Origin: SZUA-448 sp045627185
GTDB taxonomy: Bacteria; Bacillota; Clostridia; Lachnospirales; Lachnospiraceae
Length of the DNA: 39,149 bases
Assembly: GCA_045627185.1 (NCBI GenBank)
Contig: JAZQNE010000025.1
Location: 1-39,149, forward strand
Direction: 5' to 3'
This document shows positions 23,508-29,971 of the stretch, piece after piece. The notes under the pieces were generated by a model. The model searched no databases and was not told the DNA's origin. It worked only from the letters and a program-made list of their open reading frames with translations. The translations under genes and the position numbers were made by a program. Position 1 is the stretch's first letter; every line of letters begins with the position of its first letter.

Positions 23508-24149
23508 TTAATAAGTGTAATATTGCCTATATCTAGGGTATGGGTACGGTCCGGAGGTATCATACATGCCACTAAAGGAATAATATTTTACCGTAGGATA
23601 TTCGTCATATTCTGACTTGTTTAGCGGGTGCTCGTACAAGCCATATGCTCCCCATTTCGATACGACTATATTATTTTTAGGATCCTTTACAATTGCTGAA
23701 TGTTGTGCGTTTCCCTTATCATCAAACCAGACAACAATATCACCCGCATACACACCACTTGGAATAATTTTTGTATTTGACGTTATTCTACAATAATAGC
23801 TTCCATCCTGCCAATACATATCCGGTTTTGGAATCCATAAAGGATTCTTTGTGCTTTGTGAGTGCCAAGCATATGAATGACAATTATACCTGGTTGTTGG
23901 ACCCGCATTTTTAACTGGGTCATAACCATATTTTTCTTTGATTTTTCTGTTAATGGTTGTTATATATGTCGATTTGAGGTCCTGAAGATATTTCTTTGCA
24001 TAAACATCTGATTCTCTAGGTGTACGTGTACTTGTAGCAATATATTCCACATTATTTTCTTCCAAGTACTTCTCAGCTTCTTCTTCAGAACATCCCATTA
24101 AGCAAAAAACCAAAACCCCAATTGATAAAATAAAAAATAGTTTTTTCAT
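23508..24149 (-). CDS. Lipoprotein with NlpC/P60-like papain-fold (Cys-His) domain
   Basis: A 213-residue lipoprotein (signal MKKLFF..., lipobox LMGC, Cys20). The mature part has the signature of a papain-like amidase or endopeptidase fold: YNCHSYAW with candidate nucleophile Cys90, then AGDIVVWFDD, QHSAIV with His150, and VSKWGAYGLYEHP. This is the order and spacing of NlpC/P60 and CHAP-type domains, which cleave peptidoglycan peptides or other gamma-glutamyl or amide bonds. The exact family is not named with certainty. The C-terminus is a Tyr/Pro-rich tail (YPYPRYRQYYTY). Second gene of surface cassette 2, 10 nt after the membrane-anchored protein, with AGAGG before the ATG. A+T-rich relative to the hydrogenase genes. 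Confidence 0.88.
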   Translation of the reverse strand: MKKLFFILSIGVLVFCLMGCSEEEAEKYLEENNVEYIATSTRTPRESDVYAKKYLQDLKSTYITTINRKIKEKYGYDPVKNAGPTTRYNCHSYAWHSQSTKNPLWIPKPDMYWQDGSYYCRITSNTKIIPSGVYAGDIVVWFDDKGNAQHSAIVKDPKNNIVVSKWGAYGLYEHPLNKSEYDEYPTVKYYSFSGMYDTSGPYPYPRYRQYYTY

Positions 24150-24159
24150 TTTCCTCTTT

Positions 24160-24945
24160 CTAGTAATAGCTAGTTAGAATTTCCCAGATTCTTTTTAAAT
24201 AGCCGCCTGCGTCATGCCCTATTCCAGGGGTTTCTCCTTCAACAAACGTTTTCAAACCTTCCGTTTTGTCAACATAACTGCGAAACTCGGGATTATCATA
24301 GTATAACAGGTTTGCAAGCAATCTTCCTTCGATTCCCTCATCAAAAACATCGCTTTTATATTTGTCCTTAAACAAAAGAATGTTTTCTTCGCATCGATGA
24401 ATCAGTTCAACATATTGCTGATGTGTGAACTTACTTGCCACTTCTGGGTCTGACATAATAAAATCCAAGTAACCAATCCTGACAGCTCCATCCTCATCGC
24501 TTTTCAGCACCTTTTTATAATCCAACGCAAGATAAAAATTATATATTGTCTCAGGAAAATCAGGTCTGGAAACAAGTTCACGAAGGCCATTGTAATAATC
24601 CTTCACATTATTGTAGCCTTGTAAATATGAGCTATAAAGAAATGCAGAATAAAACTTTGGATACTCCAGACAAGTAATCAGCAATCCAGGCGTTGACATA
24701 TTTTCAAGGAACTCTTCGGGAATTTCAAGATATTCCGACCACTCAGAAGAATCCACTGCACTCATATTTTTTTCCAACTCGGTATAATCATAATTGTCTG
24801 TTACATTCACCGTAGCAGGATTATCCTTATACCAGACAGTTAATGTTTTCGGATTTTTAAGCTTCCAAAACAGAAAAATGCCCAGCCCGATTAATAAAGC
24901 TGCAGAAACTGAGCCAATAACTATTATTACTTTCTTTTTTTTCAT
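24160..24945 (-). CDS. Membrane-anchored protein of unknown function, first gene of surface cassette 2
   Basis: A 261-residue protein with a lysine-rich start and a single membrane helix (about 6-28), without a lipobox or evident cleavage site, so the remainder is probably outside and anchored. The ectodomain is mostly helical, acidic and aromatic (for example SAFLYSSYLQGYNNVKDYYN) and ends in GIGHDAGGYLKRIWEIL. I recognise no family. The ribosome binding site is poor (AGGGG about 13 nt before the ATG at 24945), so expression may be kept low. It lies about 75 nt after the predicted start of the T14 promoter and 11 nt before the NlpC/P60-like lipoprotein gene. The pair could be an enzyme and its partner or inhibitor, which is inference. 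Confidence 0.82.
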   Translation of the reverse strand: MKKKKVIIVIGSVSAALLIGLGIFLFWKLKNPKTLTVWYKDNPATVNVTDNYDYTELEKNMSAVDSSEWSEYLEIPEEFLENMSTPGLLITCLEYPKFYSAFLYSSYLQGYNNVKDYYNGLRELVSRPDFPETIYNFYLALDYKKVLKSDEDGAVRIGYLDFIMSDPEVASKFTHQQYVELIHRCEENILLFKDKYKSDVFDEGIEGRLLANLLYYDNPEFRSYVDKTEGLKTFVEGETPGIGHDAGGYLKRIWEILTSYY

Positions 24946-25015
24946 TTTGTTTTGTTACCCCTTTTATTTATTGATGAGATTAGTAAAAAGGTAAACATAA
25001 TCACATGTTTTTTTA

Positions 25016-25029
25016 TTTCCCACCACAAA
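25016..25029 (-). repeat. Right arm of 14-bp inverted repeat bracketing surface cassette 2
   Basis: On the minus strand TTTGTGGTGGGAAA, perfectly complementary to 23484-23497. It overlaps the predicted transcription start downstream of the T14 promoter, so the cassette genes lie exactly between the two arms. Confidence 0.6.
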
Positions 25030-25078
25030 TACTATAACAGAAAAAAAAAAAAAACAAGCTTTTCTTCGCATTTTGTGA
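25022..25078 (-). promoter_or_regulatory. Shared T14 promoter element, copy 2
   Basis: Minus strand: TCACAAAATGCGAA, then CTTG with -35 TTGTTT (25057-25052), exactly 14 T (25054-25041), then CTGTTATAGTATTT. The -10 may be TATAGT (25036-25031, 15-nt spacer) or TAGTAT (25034-25029, 17-nt spacer). It is 50/57 identical to 7437-7493. The upstream half-palindrome is less perfect than in copy 1. Confidence 0.7.
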
Positions 25079-25182
25079 TTTTTTATTGAAGAGGTCTATA
25101 TGATTGTGAAACCGAACAGGCAAACTTTCTCCAAGAATTTTATGTCATTGCATTAGAGCGAGCCCATGGCGCTCAAGCCCCC

Positions 25183-25210
25183 AAAAAAACAGCCGCACCA
25201 GGTGCGGCTG
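25183..25210 (-). terminator. Terminator of the sugar transporter operon
   Basis: CAGCCGCA (25210-25203) pairs with TGCGGCTG (25197-25190) around a CCTGG loop, followed by seven T (25189-25183). It closes the long transporter operon 35 nt after the ATPase stop. A further short palindrome (GAGCG...CGCTC) lies at 25156-25174 without a clear role. Confidence 0.95.
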
Positions 25211-25244
25211 TCGACAGAATTCTATCAAAATGAGAAGGATTAAC

Positions 25245-26336
25245 TTATTTAATGACTTCCTCTGTTTCCCCATCAAACAGATAAATCTTGTCATAGGGAA
25301 TTGCAAAGCGGATGGAAGTATCAATCTGAGGCGTGTCATGCGGATCAATCTTGAGGATTGAATGATGGTCGCCCATTGTCACATAAACGTTTGTATTGTC
25401 ACCAAGAAGCTCGGTAAGTTCTACATCGCAGTCAAGGATTACAGCGTTTGAAGCTGTTTCGCCTTTTACAAGTTCAACATGCTCCGGCCGGAAACCAAAG
25501 AAAATCTTCTTGTCCTCATAACCGGCAAGGTTTGCAGCCTTTGAGATTTCGGAAAGCTTGATTTCCGTGTTGGAAATCTTAATTGAACCACTGTTTACGG
25601 TTGCATTTATAAAGTTCATGGGAGGCTCGCCAATGAAGCCCGCAACAAACATATTTACAGGATTGAAATAAAGCTCATAAGGTGTTCCGACCTGCTGAAT
25701 GTAGCCGTCTTTCATAACAACAATACGGTCAGCCATTGTCATGGCTTCTGTCTGGTCATGTGTTACGTAGATTGTGGTTGCACCGGTCTGACGGTGAATC
25801 TGCGTGATTTCAGAACGCATGGTAACACGTTGCTTGGCATCAAGGTTGGAAAGAGGCTCGTCCATAAGGAAAACGCCTACTTTACGGATGATGGCACGGC
25901 CTACGGCTACACGCTGGCGCTGGCCACCCGAAAGAGCTCTGGGCTTTCTGTCAAGATATTCGGTAAGGCCAAGTATTTTAGCGGTTTTCAGCACACGTTC
26001 CTCAATAACATCTTCATCAACGCCCTGAAGTGTAAGGCCGAAAGCCATATTATCATACACGGACATATGCGGATAAAGAGCGTAGCTCTGGAAAACCATT
26101 GCAATCTGACGCTCACGGGGACCCTTTTCGTTAACACGCACACCGTCGATGTAAAAATCGCCGGAGCTGATGTTTTCAAGGCCGGCAACCATACGGAGAG
26201 TTGTTGATTTGCCACAGCCCGAAGGACCTACAAATACAATAAATTCACCGCGTTCAACTTCCAGATCGAAATTATGAACCGCATGGAAACCGTTGGGATA
26301 AATCTTATTTATTTTGTCAAACTTAAGGTATGCCAT
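25245..26336 (-). CDS. MalK/MsmK/UgpC-type sugar ABC transporter ATPase (second copy)
   Basis: A 363-residue cytoplasmic ATPase that powers CUT1-type sugar uptake. Walker A GPSGCGKST (37-45), Q-loop VFQSYALYPH, signature LSGGQRQ (135-141), Walker B FLMDEPLSNLD with Glu160, and the H-loop YVTHDQTEAM. The C-terminal 120 residues are a TOBE/MalK regulatory domain with the family motif FGFRPEHVEL. A second, clearly paralogous ATPase lies at 27674-28732 in the same operon. GGGAG before the ATG; last gene of the operon before the terminator. A 31-nt piece of this gene is repeated at 23425-23455. Such ATPases can serve several permeases in Firmicutes. Confidence 0.96.
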   Translation of the reverse strand: MAYLKFDKINKIYPNGFHAVHNFDLEVERGEFIVFVGPSGCGKSTTLRMVAGLENISSGDFYIDGVRVNEKGPRERQIAMVFQSYALYPHMSVYDNMAFGLTLQGVDEDVIEERVLKTAKILGLTEYLDRKPRALSGGQRQRVAVGRAIIRKVGVFLMDEPLSNLDAKQRVTMRSEITQIHRQTGATTIYVTHDQTEAMTMADRIVVMKDGYIQQVGTPYELYFNPVNMFVAGFIGEPPMNFINATVNSGSIKISNTEIKLSEISKAANLAGYEDKKIFFGFRPEHVELVKGETASNAVILDCDVELTELLGDNTNVYVTMGDHHSILKIDPHDTPQIDTSIRFAIPYDKIYLFDGETEEVIK

Positions 26337-26356
26337 AACGCTCTCCCTTATTTATT

Positions 26357-27019
26357 TCACTTGTTCAGATTGTTTTTGCCTGCATCTACTGTCTTTCTGG
26401 CATCATCTACAATTTTCTTAAATACTTTCTTGATTCCTATGAATCCGAAGTCAATTCCCATTGCAAGAAGTCCGAAAAGAAGCGGTTCATAGCCGAATCC
26501 TTCGAAATCCGTAATCATGGATGCAAGTGCCAGATTTATAAGTTCATAGCACCTGATAATGACAAACAGAATCAGGAGTCCATAAGGCACATTCAGAAAT
26601 ATGGACCAGTATTTTTTTGTTGAGATAAACATATACTTTGATGCTTCACCTTCTGTTTTTTCAAAGAAACGCAAAGCATTATTTTCAAGCAGATCCTTCA
26701 CTGCTCCAAGTCCCGCTCCAAGCACAAGAATCAGGTTCTCCTGTGAAAGATAGTTGCCAAGTCCGAATCCGAAGAAGAAGCATACGGCACCGGCAAACCA
26801 GAACTTGAAAATCACGGCTTTCACAGCCATTGATATATGGATTTTTTTCTTTCCCGTGAGCTTACGGATTTCCTCTTCAGATACTTCCGGGGAGTTTGCA
26901 ACATTCGCATTTACAAGTCGGTCAACTGCGTCAGATTTCAGACTGTAAAAATCAGAAGTTGATTTTCCTTCCGTTTCGCTACGCTCAGGGACATCTTCAT
27001 ATTTCTTTTTCTTACTCAT
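26357..27019 (-). CDS. Small integral membrane protein of the transporter operon
   Basis: A 220-residue protein with a charged cytoplasmic N-terminus of about 60 residues (SKKKKYEDVPERSE..., VSEEEIRKLTGKKK) and about four membrane segments (near 66-85, 88-106, 137-158 and 178-195), ending in a lysine-rich tail. Not a recognisable permease: no EAA loop is present. I do not recognise the family. It starts 65 nt after the preceding membrane protein with a weak ribosome binding site behind an RNA hairpin, and ends 20 nt before the ATPase. The pattern membrane protein, membrane protein, ATPase occurs twice in this operon. Confidence 0.85.
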   Translation of the reverse strand: MSKKKKYEDVPERSETEGKSTSDFYSLKSDAVDRLVNANVANSPEVSEEEIRKLTGKKKIHISMAVKAVIFKFWFAGAVCFFFGFGLGNYLSQENLILVLGAGLGAVKDLLENNALRFFEKTEGEASKYMFISTKKYWSIFLNVPYGLLILFVIIRCYELINLALASMITDFEGFGYEPLLFGLLAMGIDFGFIGIKKVFKKIVDDARKTVDAGKNNLNK

Positions 27020-27043
27020 TCAACAGCAAATCTTTCTTTTTCG

Positions 27044-27077
27044 AAATGGCACACAGGCAGGAAGCAAATGGCCATTT
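27044..27077 (-). promoter_or_regulatory. Intercistronic hairpin between two membrane protein genes
   Basis: AAATGGC (27077-27071) can pair with GCCATTT (27050-27044), placed just upstream of the next start codon; the 5' arm is part of a smaller palindrome AAATGGCCATTT. No U-tract follows. Likely an mRNA stability or translation element. Confidence 0.4.
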
Positions 27078-27084
27078 ACCATTA

Positions 27085-27663
27085 TCAGTCCTCAGCAATA
27101 TCGATTGTGCCCATATCATTATTGCCTTCAACATCAATCGATGTATTAATCTTTCGTAACAGCTTCGAGTAAACAGGAAGAAGTGCTACAAGGGCAGCCT
27201 CAACAATAATAAAGATGGCATGTTTTTTCACAATTCCTCTTGCCTTCTGAATGAATTCATGGCCTTCATTCAGATCACGGCCTTTTGCTGCAGCCTTGGC
27301 AAGCTGGAGGTCAATTTGTCTGATGTAATAAAAGTCAGCAAAAATCATTAATGCAAACATTACATACAGCAGAATAAGCATTATAACCTTCGGTTCCTGG
27401 CGCTTCGGGAAAGCGTTCAGGAAAATCACAAAGATCAGAATTGACGTCAGCATGGTAACAAAACCTGCAAGACCCATATTGTTACCCTGAAGAAGGTTTG
27501 TGGTATCCGAAACGCTTGTTGTGTTCAGTGAATACCATGCAAACGCAAAAATCAGGAATATAAAAGGAATATTCTGCGGGTTACGTTTGATGGAAACCAT
27601 CAGTTTTCGGAAGAATTCCTTAATTGAGAGTCCCGCTCTGACAAAAAAATTTTTCTTTTCCAT
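27085..27663 (-). CDS. Small integral membrane protein of the transporter operon
   Basis: A 192-residue protein with a basic amphipathic N-terminus (EKKNFFVRAGLSIKEFFRKLM) and about four membrane segments (near 32-46, 64-85, 92-112 and 148-165), then an acidic tail. A cytoplasmic loop with KAAAKGRDLNEGHEF lies before the last segment. No family is recognised and no EAA motif is present. The start is the ATG at 27663, which has GGAGG 5 nt upstream, 10 nt after the ATPase stop; the reading frame is open further upstream into the ATPase gene but without a site. It may be an accessory subunit or regulator of the sugar transporter. Confidence 0.85.
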   Translation of the reverse strand: MEKKNFFVRAGLSIKEFFRKLMVSIKRNPQNIPFIFLIFAFAWYSLNTTSVSDTTNLLQGNNMGLAGFVTMLTSILIFVIFLNAFPKRQEPKVIMLILLYVMFALMIFADFYYIRQIDLQLAKAAAKGRDLNEGHEFIQKARGIVKKHAIFIIVEAALVALLPVYSKLLRKINTSIDVEGNNDMGTIDIAED

Positions 27664-27673
27664 AGCGCCCTCC

Positions 27674-28732
27674 TTATCTGATTGCTTCCGTTGTTTCTTT
27701 ATCGAAGAAGTGAGCACCGGAGAATCCGATGTTTACTGTATCTCCAAGTTTGTAATCACACCACTCGCGGAACTTGGCCGTAAGCTTGGTGCTTCCTACA
27801 GTACCGTGAATAAGAGTTGTCTGTCCCAGGTTTTCATTCAAATTAACTTTAAGTGCACATGAATCGCCTTTTACTATGTTTTCGGGACGTACACCAAATG
27901 TAACTTTCTTACCCTGATATCCGGACAATCTCTGTTTTTCCTCAGCAGTAAGTTTATAACTGAAATCAGCAGCTATAAAGCTGTCATTCTCAATTTTACC
28001 TTCAACAAAGTTCATGGGCGGAAGGCCTATAAAGCTTGCAACGAAAAGGTTCTTAGGTGTGTCATAAAGTTCAAGCGGTGTTCCGATCTGCTGAACATGA
28101 CCCATGGACATACATACTATTCGGTCAGCAAGTGTAAGAGCTTCTGTCTGGTCATGTGTTACATAAAGCATGGTAGCTTTAAGACGTTTGTGAAGAAGCA
28201 GTATTTCACGGCGTGTTGCGCCACGGAGTTTTGCATCAAGGTTTGAAAGAGGCTCATCAAACAGGAATACCTTAGGTGTACGGACAATTGCACGGCCCAT
28301 GGCAACACGCTGGCGCTGTCCGCCGGAAAGCTGAGCCGGTTTCTTGTTAAGCTGGTCTGTAAGTCCCAGAATTTCTGCTGCTGCAAGAACCTTCTGATGG
28401 ATTACATTCTGGTTTTCCTTACGAAGAACAAGGGAAAATGCCATGTTTTCATAAACAGTCATATGTGCATAGAGAGCATAGTTTTGGAAAACCATTGCAA
28501 TATCACGGTCCTTAGGCGGCATCTTTGTGATATCTTTTCCATCAATGATCAGGTGTCCTTTTGTGATATCCTCAAGGCCGGCAACCATGCGAAGAGTTGT
28601 TGATTTGCCGCATCCTGAAGGGCCGACAAGGACAATAAGCTCACCGTCTGCGACATCAAGGTTGAAATCGTAAACAGCCTGCACATTTCCGTCATATACT
28701 TTATCCAGATGTTGTAACTTTAGTTCAGCCAT
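27674..28732 (-). CDS. MalK/MsmK-type sugar ABC transporter ATPase (first copy)
   Basis: A 352-residue ATPase of the CUT1 sugar uptake family. Walker A GPSGCGKST (37-45), VFQNYALYAH Q-loop, LSGGQRQ signature (135-141), FLFDEPLSNLD Walker B with Glu160, YVTHDQTEAL H-loop, and a C-terminal TOBE domain with FGVRPENI. It is about as long as, and clearly homologous to, the ATPase at 25245-26336; both keep all catalytic residues. The two may form a heterodimer or serve different permeases, which the sequence cannot decide. GGAG lies 10 nt before the ATG. It follows two small membrane proteins and precedes two others. Confidence 0.96.
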   Translation of the reverse strand: MAELKLQHLDKVYDGNVQAVYDFNLDVADGELIVLVGPSGCGKSTTLRMVAGLEDITKGHLIIDGKDITKMPPKDRDIAMVFQNYALYAHMTVYENMAFSLVLRKENQNVIHQKVLAAAEILGLTDQLNKKPAQLSGGQRQRVAMGRAIVRTPKVFLFDEPLSNLDAKLRGATRREILLLHKRLKATMLYVTHDQTEALTLADRIVCMSMGHVQQIGTPLELYDTPKNLFVASFIGLPPMNFVEGKIENDSFIAADFSYKLTAEEKQRLSGYQGKKVTFGVRPENIVKGDSCALKVNLNENLGQTTLIHGTVGSTKLTAKFREWCDYKLGDTVNIGFSGAHFFDKETTEAIR

Positions 28733-28773
28733 AACTTATGTTCTCCGGGAATTATTTATGTATTCCTCTTAAA

Positions 28774-29259
28774 TCAGTTTTGTGCCTTTTCCAGTGTTTC
28801 TTCATAGCTTCTCAGGCGTTTTGTTTTAAGGATTCCTGTGAATCCGCCAACAATCAGGAAAAATGCAGAAACAAGCAGGCAGATGATTGCAAGGCGGTAC
28901 TGTCCGTCTGTCATAGCGAGACGTTCCGTTGTTCCGACTTCAAGTGTTGTTGCGTGTGCTTTTTTAGGAATTATCTGAGTTCTGACAAGCTGAAGAACAC
29001 CAACAACAATCATTGTAACCGAAAAATTGAGTTTATAATTTTTTACTCCCTCTGAGCAGAGGAAGATGATAAGCATAAAAATCAGGTTATAGATAATTGA
29101 CAGGCCAAAAATCCATTTGTAGTAGTATTCACCTACATCAAGTTTATATATACTGATGAAATAAACCGCATTAAAGAGAATTGCGAGTAATGCAAATGAC
29201 GATGAGGTAGTATTTTTTGTATATCTCATACGATCAAGACGAATCTGTTTATCATCCAT
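28774..29259 (-). CDS. Small integral membrane protein of the transporter operon
   Basis: A 161-residue protein with four hydrophobic segments (near 20-40, 45-68, 76-92 and 120-142) and short charged ends. No known family. The start is taken as the ATG at 29259, 10 nt after AGGAG; an in-frame GTG at 29268 lies too close to that site. It overlaps the end of the preceding gene by 8 nt, so the two are probably translated together and act together. The position between the binding-protein gene and the first ATPase suggests an accessory role in the transporter, by inference. Confidence 0.85.
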   Translation of the reverse strand: MDDKQIRLDRMRYTKNTTSSSFALLAILFNAVYFISIYKLDVGEYYYKWIFGLSIIYNLIFMLIIFLCSEGVKNYKLNFSVTMIVVGVLQLVRTQIIPKKAHATTLEVGTTERLAMTDGQYRLAIICLLVSAFFLIVGGFTGILKTKRLRSYEETLEKAQN

Positions 29260-29872
29260 TGACTGCACTCTCCTTTCCGCTCTGAAGGAGTTTCTTTTCA
29301 GATTTCATCATGATTATTTTCCAAATCATATTAAATACGAGTAAAGCAAGTAAAATTATTAAAACTATATCAAGAACGATACCCGAATCAAACCAGAATG
29401 TGTGGTCGGGTCCAAAATACTCAAAGTGCTTCTTTTCGGCAAATTCCTTGAGTCCTTCAAAATCAACTCGCAACTGATATGTAAGTTTCCAGCTGGAAAG
29501 CCAGAAAAATGACCAGCATGCAAAAGCGATTCCGCCGCCGGCGCAGAGTCCGGTTGCAATGTAATTACTGATATAATAACGTCTGCGGGAATTTGTGCCC
29601 GTGATAAAAAGTAAAACCGCAAGCACTATAACGCCCAGAGAAAGCCTTGTAAGAGTCCTGTTAAATGGCTGCATGTCATACAGAATTCTCGCGCCCTCAA
29701 CCTTAGGACCCATGGGTGTTCCCATGTCAAGTTCGGTAGAATCCGGGATAGCTCTTGTAAGTCCGTCATAAAGGTCTGTCATAAGGCCGAGTGACTGAAC
29801 AAAAACAAGCGCTGCACAGATTAATACGAGAAGGCATATTATTTTTTGAAATAACATCTGTTTTTTATACAT
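29252..29872 (-). CDS. Integral membrane protein of the transporter operon
   Basis: A 206-residue protein with a first membrane helix (about 9-30), an extracytoplasmic loop of some 40 residues (DLYDGLTRAIPDSTELDMGTP...), and three further helices (about 72-92, 103-125 and 164-190), ending in a lysine-rich tail. Family not recognised. GGAG stands 7 nt before the ATG. It is separated from the solute-binding protein gene by 99 nt containing a very stable GC hairpin, and overlaps the next small membrane protein gene. Confidence 0.87.
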   Translation of the reverse strand: MYKKQMLFQKIICLLVLICAALVFVQSLGLMTDLYDGLTRAIPDSTELDMGTPMGPKVEGARILYDMQPFNRTLTRLSLGVIVLAVLLFITGTNSRRRYYISNYIATGLCAGGGIAFACWSFFWLSSWKLTYQLRVDFEGLKEFAEKKHFEYFGPDHTFWFDSGIVLDIVLIILLALLVFNMIWKIIMMKSEKKLLQSGKESAVNG

Positions 29873-29907
29873 GACTGTCTCCGATTGCTAAATAGCGGTT
29901 CTGTTTC

Positions 29908-29948
29908 CCGGTTATTTCGTGCGGGGGCAAGCCCCCGCACATTACCGG
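29908..29948 (-). promoter_or_regulatory. Strong GC hairpin after the binding-protein gene
   Basis: GTGCGGGGGC (29940-29931) pairs perfectly with GCCCCCGCAC (29928-29919), extended by a nearly perfect outer stem (CCGGTAAT with ATAACCGG). It is followed by GAAATAACC, so it is not a standard terminator. It could protect the upstream mRNA from 3' decay and so raise binding protein levels relative to downstream genes. Confidence 0.6.
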
Positions 29949-29971
29949 ATTTATGCCATTGGCATTAATTA

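Noticed and set aside
29908..29948. GC hairpin read as a terminator ending the operon after the binding protein
   Set aside because: No U-tract follows, and the downstream genes have no promoter that I can find, so transcription most likely continues.
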